Source: JBCCGI01 sp039029355 (GTDB lineage Bacteria > Planctomycetota > UBA1135 > GCA-002686595). From it: a stretch of DNA of 64,000 nucleotides. The position numbers and the translations under genes are program-made. Below are positions 1 through 9,700 of this stretch, one piece after another (position 1 is the first letter of the stretch; each line of letters begins with the position of its first letter). The notes below the pieces were generated by a model. The model had not been told where the DNA came from and did no database searches. It saw only the letters and a list, made by a program, of their open reading frames with translations. The stretch covers positions 1 through 64,000 of the forward strand of contig JBCCGI010000042.1 in the NCBI GenBank assembly GCA_039029355.1, given 5' to 3'.

Positions 1-159
1 CATGCCGCCCCGGAGGCGCAGCGTCAGGTGCAAGATGGACTCCTTCTGGATATTGCAGTCCGACAGCGTGCGCCCGTCCACGAGTTGCTTGCCCGCAAGG
101 ATCACGCACTGCTGGTCCGGTGGTATGCCCTCCTGGCCCTGGATCTTCGCCTTGACGAA
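1..159 (-). pseudogene. Ubiquitin (polyubiquitin-like) remnant, cut by window edge
   Basis: Read on the minus strand, positions 159 to 1 encode a recognisable ubiquitin segment equivalent to residues 26-76. It holds EGIPPDQQ, AGKQL, DGRTLSD, NIQKES and the C-terminal LRLRGG, and is followed directly by Met, the junction expected between polyubiquitin units. By hand count 42 of 51 positions match eukaryotic ubiquitin. I44, K48, K63 and G75-G76 are kept; R42 and Y59 are Cys. The N-terminal half is gone. An ATG just upstream followed by TTCGTCAAG looks like the MQIFVK start with about 5 bases lost, so the Met is out of frame with the rest, and the segment between the two VK positions is missing. 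I call it a decayed gene copy. Gene content beyond the left edge is unseen. Horizontal transfer from a eukaryote or a chimeric assembly are both possible. Confidence 0.8.
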
Positions 160-163
160 GCAT

Positions 164-191
164 GGCGCGGGTCTCCCGCTCCCCCCGCGCC
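164..191 (-). terminator. Hairpin after ELWxxDGT gene 1
   Basis: An 8-bp stem (GGCGCGGG with CCCGCGCC) lies just past the stop codon of the first ELWxxDGT gene. It corresponds to the longer hairpin after the second copy, but its distal arm is replaced by sequence leading into the ubiquitin remnant. No T-tract follows, so termination is only a guess. Confidence 0.4.
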
Positions 192-3100
192 TTCGTTTCT
201 AGGGGCCGACGACGACCTCGACCGCGCCGGTCGAGCTCGCGAGACCGAGCCACGCTCCCGCGGGGTCGATCACGACGTACTGGAAGTACACCTCGGTGCC
301 GGCCTGCGCCGGCGTCGGGGCGATCGTGAGCGACGCGGCGCCGGTGAGGTCGGTCACGAGCGGCACGGTGAAGAACGCGCCTGCCAGGAACAGCGAGCAG
401 CCGCCGCCGATCGGGCCGATTGCGCCGTCGACGCCGAAGAGCATCAGCGCCGGCGCACCGCTTAGGCCGTCCGCGAGGGTCAGGTCGAACGAGCCGCCGA
501 CCTCCGGAACGCCCACGACCCCGATCTCGGGCACAAGGCCGCCGGTGCCGGGGCAGCCGGCGCCGAAGGTCTCAACCACGTGCTCGCCGAGGATCGGCAG
601 GTCTACGGCATGCAGCTCGAGCCCGGTCAGGCCATCGTCCGCGGCGAAGAAGAGCTGGTTGCCGACGCGCACCATCGCGTCCGGATCGGAGTCGAGCCCA
701 CCGGGCGCGATGTCGACCACGAGCTTCGTGCCCGCAGACGTGCCGTCGCTCACCCAGAGCTCGCCGCCGTTGGCGCCGTCGTTCGCGCGGAAGACCACTC
801 CCTGGCCGGAACCGGGGTCGCCGAACACGTTGCCGGAGGGGTACTCGCCGAGCGGCTCGATGGCGGCGATCAGCCCGGTGCCGGCGGCCGTGCCGTCGCT
901 GGCGAAAAGCATCTCGTTCGACGGGCCCACGTCGGCGAAGAAGAGGACCTTCGACCCGTTGGAGACCACCGCGCCCTGGATCTCCTCTCCGCCGAAGGCG
1001 AGGAACTGCGTGCCGGGGCCGGTGCCGTCGGTCTTCCAGAGATGCCGGCCCTGGCCCATCCCGAAGGCGGTGAACACCAGCTCGCCGCCGATCTCGTGGA
1101 AGTCGCGCGGGCTGGACCCGAACTCGCCTGGGTTGAGGACCGCCAGCTGCGCGGTGCCGGCGGTCGTGCCGTCGCTCTTCCAAAGCTCGGGCCCTTCCCC
1201 GGGCGTGGAGCCGCCGAAGTAGAGCTCGCCCTGGAACTCGGCGAAGTCGAAGGCAGAGACGCCTCCGATCTTGCCCGGATACACGTCCTTGACCAGGACC
1301 GTGCCGGGACCGGTGCCGTCGGTCTTCCAGAGCTCGCGCCCCAGGTCGTTCGTATGGGCCGTGAAGAAGACCTCGTCGCCAAACCGGAAGAAGTCGGCCG
1401 GTATGCTGCTGCCGCCGGGCTCGATGTCCTTCACGAGCGTCGTGCCCGCCGCGGTACCGTCGGTGATCCAGAGCTCGTTCCCCGCGACCCCGTCGTCTGC
1501 GGTGAACAGCACGCGGTCGGGCCCGAAGGGGAAGAGGCGGGTCTGGCCGATGAAGCCGTCGCTCGGGTTGATCTCGGTCAAGAGCTGCGTGCCCGCGGCC
1601 GTGCCGTCGCTGATCCACGGCTCGCGGCCGATGCCGGGCACGGTCGCGAAGAACAGCAGCTTGTCGCCGATCGGGGCGAGCGGACCGGGGTTGCTCGACT
1701 CGTCGCCCGGGACGAGGTCGATCACGCGGTAGGTCCCGGACTCGGTGCCGTCGCTGACCCACAGCTCGCGCCCGGCGACGGGGTCGTTGGCCTCGAAGAA
1801 GAGTCTGTCCACGACGCGCGTCAGCTCGGTGGGGGCCGAGCTCAGGTTGAGCATGGGCGGGTTGATGTCGGTCAGGAGCTGGGCAGACGTACCGTCGATG
1901 ACCCAGGGCTCTACCCCCGCGACCCCGTCGTCACCGGCGACCAGGATGCGCCCGTTCGACGTACCGCGCAGGTCGATGTCCGGGTCGGCCGGGCCCGGCA
2001 GGATTTCCTGAACGAGGGATACGGTCGCGCCGTCGGTCGAATACAGCTCGCGTCCCGTACCCGGCGTCGTCGCGGCGAAGTACACCGAGCCGCCCGACTC
2101 GATCCCGAAGAAGACGCCGGGTGAGCCGGCACCGGGCACCAGCTCGGGCAGTGGTTGGGTCCCGAGCTCGGTCCCGTCGGTGATCCAGAGCTCCTGCCCG
2201 GTCGCCGGCGTCGAGGCGCTGAACACCAGCTTCCCGGCGACGGCGCCGACCGGATCCGGATCGCTGCTGATGTCGAACGGACCGCCGATCGAGATGTCCT
2301 TGACGAGCGACGTCCCCACGACCGTGCCATCGGTCTGGAAGAGCTCCCGACCGATGCCGGTCACGAAGGCGGAGAAGTAGAGCGTCGGGCCGACCGCATA
2401 CAGGTCGCCGGGACTGCTCGAGCCGGTACCCGGCGACAGCCCATCGGAGACCGGGAAGGTGCCGGCGGTCGTGCCGTCGCTGAACCAGACCTCGTCGGCG
2501 AACGCCGTCGTGTAGACCGTGAAGGCCAACGCGCCCGCGACGTCGGTGAAGAAGCGCGGGTTGTTGAAGGAGCCCGGCGTGAGGAACACGACCTCGTGGG
2601 TCCCCGGCACCGTGCCGTCCGTCTTCCAGAGCGCCCAGCCCGTCATTCCCGGCGGCCGCGCGGAGAAGTACAGCGTCGAGCCGATCGCCAGCATCTGGTT
2701 CGCTCCGTTCGCGATTCCCGACGGGCCGGGGTCGAAGTCGGCGAAGAGCTGCGTACCGGCGGGCGTTCCGTCGGTCGACCAGAGCTCGCGGCCGTGCACG
2801 CCGTCGTCGGCGAAGAAGAAGACCTTGCCGTCGAAGGCCACCGTCGTCGAGGCGATCGAGCTGAGGGGGCCCGGATTCACGTCCTTCAAGAGCGTCGTGC
2901 CGGCCTCGGTCCCGTCGGTGATCCAGACCTCCCAGTCGTACTCCGGGTGGCGTGCCGTCAAGACGACGCGTCCGTCGGGCAGCACGGCGAAGTTGAGCGG
3001 GTCGCCGTCGTTGGACCCGGGGAAGATGTCCTTGACGAGGTACGTGCCTCCCGGCGTCCCGTCGGTGGCCCACAGCTCGTTGCCGTGCTTCTCGTCGGAA

Positions 3101-3333
3101 GCGGCGAAGTAGGTCAGGCCCCCGGTCTCGAAGCCGGAGGAGGGGCCGGAGCCTGGAATGGCGGTCGAGGGCTCGGTGTTGATGTCCTTGACGAGCGTTT
3201 GCGCGGACAGGGGGAGCGCACAAACGCACAGCCCGAGTAGGCGGGCAAGCATTGGGACCTCCAGGTAGCGAGGAGTGGTGTGCGAGCCGGGGAGACCTTC
3301 ATTGTCCCCCCGGCCGGCGATCCCGCCATCCCC
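173..3333 (-). repeat. Tandem duplication unit, copy A
   Basis: Copy A of a duplicated unit of about 3.2 kb holding one ELWxxDGT gene, part of its downstream hairpin and about 80 bases upstream of the start. It is matched by copy B at 3551-6704. The gene 3' ends (roughly 199-820 against 3578-4200) are almost identical while the middle has many silent and some missense changes. Boundaries were placed by eye and may be off by tens of bases. Confidence 0.85.
199..3252 (-). CDS. Secreted ELWxxDGT-repeat protein 1
   Basis: This 1017-residue exported protein has a signal peptide (residues 1 to about 17, ending ALPLSAQT) and 17 repeats of the ELWxTDGTxxGTxLVKDI type, likely forming beta-propeller blades on the cell surface or in the periplasm. 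From about residue 894 it carries a 124-residue C-terminal module beginning ETFGAGCPG and containing YFQYVV, a module shared with many secreted proteins here. The start is supported by GGAGGT about 9 bases upstream of the ATG. The next gene upstream is a tandem paralogue. The stop is TAG, and the same frame stays open past it through the ubiquitin remnant. ELWxxDGT proteins are known as large secreted proteins of unclear function, so adhesion or substrate binding would be inference only. Confidence 0.9.
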   Translation of the reverse strand: MLARLLGLCVCALPLSAQTLVKDINTEPSTAIPGSGPSSGFETGGLTYFAASDEKHGNELWATDGTPGGTYLVKDIFPGSNDGDPLNFAVLPDGRVVLTARHPEYDWEVWITDGTEAGTTLLKDVNPGPLSSIASTTVAFDGKVFFFADDGVHGRELWSTDGTPAGTQLFADFDPGPSGIANGANQMLAIGSTLYFSARPPGMTGWALWKTDGTVPGTHEVVFLTPGSFNNPRFFTDVAGALAFTVYTTAFADEVWFSDGTTAGTFPVSDGLSPGTGSSSPGDLYAVGPTLYFSAFVTGIGRELFQTDGTVVGTSLVKDISIGGPFDISSDPDPVGAVAGKLVFSASTPATGQELWITDGTELGTQPLPELVPGAGSPGVFFGIESGGSVYFAATTPGTGRELYSTDGATVSLVQEILPGPADPDIDLRGTSNGRILVAGDDGVAGVEPWVIDGTSAQLLTDINPPMLNLSSAPTELTRVVDRLFFEANDPVAGRELWVSDGTESGTYRVIDLVPGDESSNPGPLAPIGDKLLFFATVPGIGREPWISDGTAAGTQLLTEINPSDGFIGQTRLFPFGPDRVLFTADDGVAGNELWITDGTAAGTTLVKDIEPGGSSIPADFFRFGDEVFFTAHTNDLGRELWKTDGTGPGTVLVKDVYPGKIGGVSAFDFAEFQGELYFGGSTPGEGPELWKSDGTTAGTAQLAVLNPGEFGSSPRDFHEIGGELVFTAFGMGQGRHLWKTDGTGPGTQFLAFGGEEIQGAVVSNGSKVLFFADVGPSNEMLFASDGTAAGTGLIAAIEPLGEYPSGNVFGDPGSGQGVVFRANDGANGGELWVSDGTSAGTKLVVDIAPGGLDSDPDAMVRVGNQLFFAADDGLTGLELHAVDLPILGEHVVETFGAGCPGTGGLVPEIGVVGVPEVGGSFDLTLADGLSGAPALMLFGVDGAIGPIGGGCSLFLAGAFFTVPLVTDLTGAASLTIAPTPAQAGTEVYFQYVVIDPAGAWLGLASSTGAVEVVVGP

Positions 3334-3535
3334 GCAGTCGGGCGTAGCGCGGCCGCGGATGGAAGGGCAGCGACGCCGCGCCGCCTGCGGAGATGGCAGG
3401 GGCCGACGAGAAGACGGCCCCGGTTCGTCTGAGTGGTGTGCGTACGCGACCCGGCCCTGGTCCGCTGCAAGTTGAAAAACCGCGCCGCGCGCGGGATAGC
3501 GCGCATCCGTGGCCGGCTCGTTGCCGGCGACCGGT
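3253..3535. other. Spacer between the two ELWxxDGT genes
   Basis: There is no convincing gene here. About 80 bases next to the copy A start codon match the sequence upstream of copy B and probably carry the shared promoter and leader, though no clear -35/-10 pair was found. The rest is GC-rich unique sequence. Confidence 0.6.
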
Positions 3536-3568
3536 CGCGGGTGGAGCGGGTCTTCCGCTCCACCCGCG
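3536..3568 (-). terminator. Strong hairpin after ELWxxDGT gene 2
   Basis: A perfect 14-bp stem (CGCGGGTGGAGCGG with its complement) closes a 5-base loop, 10 bases past the stop of the second ELWxxDGT gene. There is no T-tract, so it may act as an RNA stabiliser or a non-canonical terminator. Confidence 0.6.
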
Positions 3569-6500
3569 CCTTCGTTTCTAGGGGCCGACGACGACCTCGA
3601 CCGCGCCGGTCGAGCTCGCGAGACCGAGCCACGCTCCCGCGGGGTCGAGCACGACGTACTGGAAGTACACCTCGGTGCCGGCCTGCGCCGGCGTCGGGGC
3701 GATGGTGAGCGACGCGGCGCCGGTGAGGTCGGTCACGAGCGGCACGGTGAAGAACGCGCCTGCCAGGAACAGCGAGCAGCCGCCGCCGATCGGGCCGATC
3801 GCGCCGTCGACGCCGAAGAGCATCAGCGCCGGCGCACCGCTTAGGCCGTCCGCGAGGGTCAGGTCGAACGAGCCGCCGACCTCCGGAACGCCTACGACCC
3901 CGATCTCGGGCACAAGGCCGCCGGTGCCGGGGCAGCCGGCGCCGAAGGTCTCAACCACGTGCTCGCCGAGGATCGGCAGGTCTACGGCATGCAGCTCGAG
4001 CCCGGTCAGGCCGTCGTCCGCGGCGAAGAAGAGCTGGTTGCCGACGCGCACCATCGCGTCCGGATCGGAGTCGAGCCCACCGGGCGCGATGTCGACGACG
4101 AGCTTCGTGCCCGCAGACGTGCCGTCGCTCACCCAGAGCTCGCCGCCGTTGGCGCCGTCGTTCGCGCGGAAGACCACCCCCTGGCCGGAGCCGGGGTCGC
4201 CGAACTCGTTGGTGTAGACGTACTCGCCGAACGGTTCGATCGCGGCGATCAACCCGGTGCCGGCGGCGGTGCCGTCGCTGGCGAAGAGCATCTCGTCCGA
4301 GGGGCCCACTCGAGCGAAGAACAGGACCTTGGACCCGTTGGAGACCGACGTGCCCTGAATCCCCTCTCCGCCGAAGGCGAGGAACTGGGTGCCGGGGCCG
4401 GTGCCGTCCGTTTTCCAAAGGTGCCAAACGCCCGCCTCGATGGCGGTGAAGACCAGCTCGCCGCCGATCTCGTGGAAGTCGCGCGGGCTCGATCCGCCCT
4501 CGCCGGGTACGAGGTCCGTGACCAGCACGGTGCCCGCGGTCGTGCCGTCGGACTTCCAGAGCTCTGACCCTTCCGCGGGCGTGAACCCCTTGAAGTAGAG
4601 CTCACCCTGGAACTCGGCGAAGTCGCCGGAGACGCCCCCGAGCTCGCCCGGATATACGTCCTTCACCAGTACCGTGCCGGGGCCGGTGCCGTCGGTCTTC
4701 CAGAGCTCGTCCCCTAGGTCGTCCGTGCGGGCCGTGAAGAAGACCTCGTCACCAAGGCGGAAGAAGCCGTACGGGAAGCTACCGCCGGCGGGCTGGATGT
4801 CCTTCACGAGCGTGGTACCGGCCGCCGTGCCGTCGGTGATCCACAGCTCGGTCCCCGCGACTCCGTCGTCCGCGGTGAACAGCACGCGGTCGGGCCCGAA
4901 GGGGAAGAGCCGGACCTGGCCGACGGAGTCGCCGTTCGGGTTGATCTCGGTCAAGAGCTGCGTGCCCGCGGCCGTGCCGTCGCTGATCCACGGCTCGCGG
5001 CCGAAGCCGGGCACGGTCGCGAAGAACAGCAGCTTGTCGCCGATCGGTGCGAACGGGCCCGGGTTGCTCGATTCGTCGCCCGGGACGAGGTCGGCCACGA
5101 GGTACGTCCCGGCCTCGGTGCCGTCGCTGACCCACAGCTCGCGCCCGGCAGCGGGGTCGTTGGCCTCGAAGAAGAGCTTGTCCACCACGCGCGTCAGCTC
5201 GGCGGGGCCCGAGCCCAGCGAGAGCATGGGCGGGTTGATGTCGGCCAGGAGCTGGGCGGTCGTACCGTCGATGGCCCAGGGCTCGACCCCTACGACCCCG
5301 TCGTCACCGGCGACCAGGATGCGCCCGTTCGACGTACCGCGCAGGTCGATGTCCGGGTTGGCGGGGCCGGGGAGGATCTCCTGAACGAGGGAAATGGTCG
5401 CGCCGTCGGTCGAGTACAGCTCGCGTCCCGTGCCCGGCGTCGTTGCGGCGAAGTACACCAAGCCGCCCGACTCGATCCCGAAGAAGACGCCGGGCGAGCC
5501 GGTACCCGGCACCAGCTCGGGCAGCGGTTGGGTGCCGAGCTCGGTTCCATCGGTGATCCAGAGCTCCTGCCCGGTCGCCGGCGTCGAGGCGCTGAACACC
5601 AGCTTCCCGGCGACGGCTCCGACCGGGTCCGGATTGCTGCTGATGTCGAACGGACCGCCGATCGAGATGTCTTTGACGAGTGACGTTCCCGCGGCCGTTC
5701 CGTCGGTCTGAAAGAGCTCCCGGCCGATGCCGGTCACGAAGGCGGAGAAGTAGAGCGTCGAGCCGGCCGCATACAGATCGTTGGGGCTGCTCGAGCCGGT
5801 GCCCGGCGCCAGCCCATCGGTGACCGGGAAGGTGCCGGCGGTCGTGCCGTCGCTGAACCAGAGCTCGTCGGCAAACGCCGCCGTGTAGACCGTGAAGGCC
5901 AACGCGCCCGCGACGTCGGTGAAGAAGCGCGGGTTGTTGAAGGAGCTCGGCGAGAGGAACACGACCTCATCGGTCCCCGGCACCGTGCCGTCCGTCTTCC
6001 AGATCGCCCAGCCCGTCGTTCCAGGCGGCCGGGCGGCGAAGTACAGCGTCGAACCGATCGCCAGCATCTGGTTCGTTCCGTTCGCGATTCCCGACAGGCC
6101 GGGGTCGAAGTCGGCGAAGAGCTGCGTGCCGGCGGTCGTGCCGTCGGTCGACCAAAGCTCGGTCCCGTGTGTGCCGTCGTCCGCGAAGAAGAAGACCTTG
6201 CCGCCGAAAGCGACCAGCGTGGATGCGCCCGAGCTCAAGGGACCCGGCTTCACGTCCTTGAGCAGGGTCGTTCCGGCCTCGGTCCCGTCGGTGATCCAGA
6301 CCTCCCAGTCGTACTCCGGATGGCGCGCCGTCATCACCACGCGTCCGTCGGGCAGAGCCGTGAAGTTGCTCGGATCGCCGTCGTTTGCGCCGGGGAAGAT
6401 GTCCCTGACGAGGTACGTGCCGCCGGGCGTGCCGTCGGTGGCCCAGAGCTCGTTCCCGTGCTGCTCGTCGGAAGCGGCGAAGTAGGTCAGGCCGCCGGTC

Positions 6501-6704
6501 TCGAAGCCGAAGAAGGGGCTGGAGCTTGGAACGGCGGTCGACGGCTCGGTGTTGATGTCCTTGACGAGCGTCTGTGCGGACAAAGGCAGGGCACAGAGGC
6601 ACAGCCCGAGGTAGCGGGCGAGCATGGAGACCTCCAGGTCGAGGGGTGGCGAGCGAGCCGGGGAGAGGTTCATTGTCCCTCGACCCGGCGATCCCGCCAC
6701 CCCC
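3551..6704 (-). repeat. Tandem duplication unit, copy B
   Basis: Copy B of the unit at 173-3333. Homology runs from the downstream hairpin through the gene to about 80 bases before the start codon, and ends near the stop of the neighbouring lipoprotein gene. Confidence 0.85.
3578..6625 (-). CDS. Secreted ELWxxDGT-repeat protein 2
   Basis: This 1015-residue paralogue of the preceding gene has the same layout: signal peptide (MLARYLGLC to SAQT), 17 ELWxxDGT repeats and the C-terminal GCPG module, which differs from copy 1 by one I/L change. I start it at 6625 rather than the in-frame 6700. The later ATG aligns with the paralogue's start and has GGAGGT 5 bases upstream, and the 25 extra residues look like translated leader. 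The protein interior differs from copy 1 at scattered sites (for example the EYVYTNEFGDP segment against EYPSGNVFGDP), while the last part of the gene is nearly identical. That suggests recent gene conversion at the 3' end. Confidence 0.9.
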   Translation of the reverse strand: MLARYLGLCLCALPLSAQTLVKDINTEPSTAVPSSSPFFGFETGGLTYFAASDEQHGNELWATDGTPGGTYLVRDIFPGANDGDPSNFTALPDGRVVMTARHPEYDWEVWITDGTEAGTTLLKDVKPGPLSSGASTLVAFGGKVFFFADDGTHGTELWSTDGTTAGTQLFADFDPGLSGIANGTNQMLAIGSTLYFAARPPGTTGWAIWKTDGTVPGTDEVVFLSPSSFNNPRFFTDVAGALAFTVYTAAFADELWFSDGTTAGTFPVTDGLAPGTGSSSPNDLYAAGSTLYFSAFVTGIGRELFQTDGTAAGTSLVKDISIGGPFDISSNPDPVGAVAGKLVFSASTPATGQELWITDGTELGTQPLPELVPGTGSPGVFFGIESGGLVYFAATTPGTGRELYSTDGATISLVQEILPGPANPDIDLRGTSNGRILVAGDDGVVGVEPWAIDGTTAQLLADINPPMLSLGSGPAELTRVVDKLFFEANDPAAGRELWVSDGTEAGTYLVADLVPGDESSNPGPFAPIGDKLLFFATVPGFGREPWISDGTAAGTQLLTEINPNGDSVGQVRLFPFGPDRVLFTADDGVAGTELWITDGTAAGTTLVKDIQPAGGSFPYGFFRLGDEVFFTARTDDLGDELWKTDGTGPGTVLVKDVYPGELGGVSGDFAEFQGELYFKGFTPAEGSELWKSDGTTAGTVLVTDLVPGEGGSSPRDFHEIGGELVFTAIEAGVWHLWKTDGTGPGTQFLAFGGEGIQGTSVSNGSKVLFFARVGPSDEMLFASDGTAAGTGLIAAIEPFGEYVYTNEFGDPGSGQGVVFRANDGANGGELWVSDGTSAGTKLVVDIAPGGLDSDPDAMVRVGNQLFFAADDGLTGLELHAVDLPILGEHVVETFGAGCPGTGGLVPEIGVVGVPEVGGSFDLTLADGLSGAPALMLFGVDGAIGPIGGGCSLFLAGAFFTVPLVTDLTGAASLTIAPTPAQAGTEVYFQYVVLDPAGAWLGLASSTGAVEVVVGP

Positions 6705-6719
6705 TGGGCCGTCTGCGCT

Positions 6720-9700
6720 CTAGTGCGGCCCCGGGCGGAAGGTGAGCGACGTGGCGGCCTCGACCGGGATGGTGTCGACCAGCACGAACTCGATCTCCGT
6801 GCCGTTCAGCACCCAGCTGTAGATCTCGATCTTCGACTCCGGCTCCTGGGGATGCTCGGGCACGCGCCCCGCGATCGCGATCAGGCGATGTTCGAGGGAC
6901 CAGCCGACCTCGTAGTAGCCCTGTGGGACGCTGATGAGCGAGCGGTCGAGCTCGGGCAGCGGCTGCCCGTTGTCGTCGATCGCCTGGTGCAGGACGCCGA
7001 CGGCGCCGTCGACCCAGCTGGCGGCGAGGCCGTCTGCGGTCTGCTCTCCAAAGTCCACGCGGTAGAAGGCCTGCGCTTCGGTGTTGGTGAGGCTGAGCGC
7101 TCCGGGCTCCCACTCCTCGTCCACCTCTTCGTCTTCGTCCGCCACGAAGTCAGCGTCGTATGCGAACGTGTAGAGCCCCTCGGTCGTCGCGAGCTGGAGC
7201 ACGGTGCCGCTGTCGGTCGTCGCCACATGGCGCATGCCGAGCGGCGAGCCTCCGAAGGGATGGTCGCCCATCAGCTCGGGCTCGAACGGGCTCGGCGTGA
7301 TGCGATAGGCCTGTAGGAAGCCCGCCCCGGTGCCGAATTCGACGGACACGCCGGCGGCGATCAGGTGCTCGCCGTCGTCCGAGTAGTCGACCAGCGTTCC
7401 GGCTCCGAGCACGTTCTGCTGCGCTCCTACGCCGACACCGGCCAGCCTGGCCTTCGACTTGTAGCCGATCGCCATGGAGGCGGCGGCCACGTTCCGCACG
7501 TCGATGGAGCTAGCCGGACCGTTGCCCTCAAAGCCGAGCAGCTGTGCGAGGTTGACTCCGTTGTCCACGTCGATGAGTGCCACGTCCGGCCCATAGCCCC
7601 CGACTCCCAGGAAGCGCCCGGCGCGGTCGAAATCGACCACGGTTGCGGGCTCCGTCAGCTCGTGGCTCAGCTCGACCCCGCCGCCGACGCGGTGGAGCCA
7701 TGCGATCCCGTCCGCGACGTAGGCGAGCTGGACCGGCAGCACCACGCGCACGGTCGACTCGCAGACCGCGACGCCGTCGGCGAAGAAGGTGACGCTCGTC
7801 GAGCCGACCGGGAAGGTCTCCGGCGCGTCGTTCGTCAGCGGGATCGCCGCCGTGCACGGACCGGACGCCGGGGGAGGCGCCAGCTGGTCCGCGATGCGCG
7901 GGTCGTCGGCTTCGAGGTTCAGCTCGCCGGGCTCCAGCTGCACCACGATGAGCTCGTCCGGGCACTCCAGCGTCGGGAGGCCGGGCTGGACCGAGCCGAC
8001 CGCCTCCGGATCGCAGCCGTACTCATCGACGACGCGCACGCGCACGGCCTCGACGCCGTTCAGATCGACCGGGACGATCAGCGTGGGAGCGACGCCGCAG
8101 CCGTTCGAGCACACGACCGTCGGGGTCGACGTCGTCCCGTCCTCGTACTCGAGCACGTAGGTGACCTCCTCGATCTCGGCCGTCCCCGCCACGGCGACGG
8201 TGAGCTCGGTATCCGTCTGGCATAGGATGCCGGGTTGGATGCTCGGGCTGGTGATGACGAGGTCGCCGTTCTCGAGCACCGTGGCGCAGTCCTCCACCGC
8301 GCCGCCGCAGGTGACGGGGCCGCCGAGCGGGAGCTGGATCGGAGCCAGGCTCATCGTCGAGACGCTCCCGTCCGCCGCGACGAGATCCAGCTTGGGGTGG
8401 ACCGTGTACTGGATGCCCTCGGGCAGCACCGCCGCGACGACTCCCTCGGTGGCGGCGAGGCCGACCTCCGACGGCACGCCCCTCACCTCACCCCAGCTCA
8501 CGTGCGAGTAGCCGGGAGGATCGAAGAAGGTCGGCGCGGTGACCGGAGAGCTCTCGATCTCGAGGCGCGGCCGGGACATCTGCCCGATCCCCGGCGCGAG
8601 GCGTAGCTCGAGCGAGACGTGCCCCATGCAGACGTCGAGGCGCGGCACCTCGGTCTCGCCGCCGGGGATCGCGTCGAGGTTGACGTTGTACGCGGGCGCC
8701 AGGTCGACGCGCTGGTAGAGCTCGTTGCCCGGCATCGCCGCCGACTCGCCCTCGAAGTACAGCAGCAGGCGGCGCAGCCTCCACGGCGTGGGGGCCGCGT
8801 CGACGCCGTCGACCGCTCCCGCGACCGGGCTGAGCCCGAACAGCAGCAGCTCGTAGTCGAGCAGTGCCTCGCGCGTCGTCGTGTTGAAGCTGCCCGCGAG
8901 GAGCGCCCGTGCCGTTCCGCCGACGCCGCTCGCGCCACCCGGCAGAGTGGAGAGGCTGCTCAGGCCCTGGCCCTCGGCGTGCGAGTGCAGGTGGCGCGAG
9001 AGCGAGTTGAACGGCGGGTTGCTGAAGAGCCGCATGTCGAGGTCCGACTCGTGCGGGTCGAGGATCCGCAGCTCGCCCAGGACGCGGTGCGGGTCCGCGA
9101 CGAAGGTCGCGCCCAGGTCGATCGTCGCGCCCGTGCTGACGAGGACGTGGTCGTTTGGGTTCTCGGTCCGAGGCGTGTGCAGCGTCGCGAGACCGCCGTT
9201 CAGCACCGCCTCGGCGTGGAAGGAGCGTTCGCCGGCGGGGACGGCCTCGAACTCCCAGTACGAGGCGGAGTCGGCGGCGTCGAGCACCTCGTCCGCTGGC
9301 GCGGTCGGTGAGGGGTCCACATATCCCTGCAGCTCGTGGACGCGGACCTGCGCGTGCGACTCGTCGTGCCCGACGACGTCGAACATCCCGCGGACGAGCC
9401 CTGCGGTGCGCTCCACCGGCACGTCGACGGGGACCTCGACCTCTTCGTCGCAGTCGAGGAAGAACTCCTCGGAACCCGCGCCGAACGCCGTCCAGCCCGC
9501 GGGCAGCAGCGGCGGCTGCGCGAAGCCGGTCTGGATCGTCTCGGCCGCGCAGGCCACCTCGATCCGAACCCGCGAGCCGTCACCGCGCGCGAGCACCGGC
9601 ACGAGTACGCCCTGGTTGCGCAGCGCGGAGAGCGACGCCGGCACCGCGTCGGACGTCGCCTGATGCGTGTAGGTGTTCGAGAACGGCACGTCCTCGATCA

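Noticed and set aside
580..3240. Long plus-strand frames opposite the ELWxxDGT genes
   Set aside because: Shadow frames of GC-rich repeats on the other strand; no domain or ribosome site, and duplicated only because the real gene is.
199..6625. Repeated DGT units considered as a CRISPR-like or DNA tandem repeat array
   Set aside because: The periodicity is at protein level inside coding sequence with variable spacing; no direct DNA repeats with spacers.
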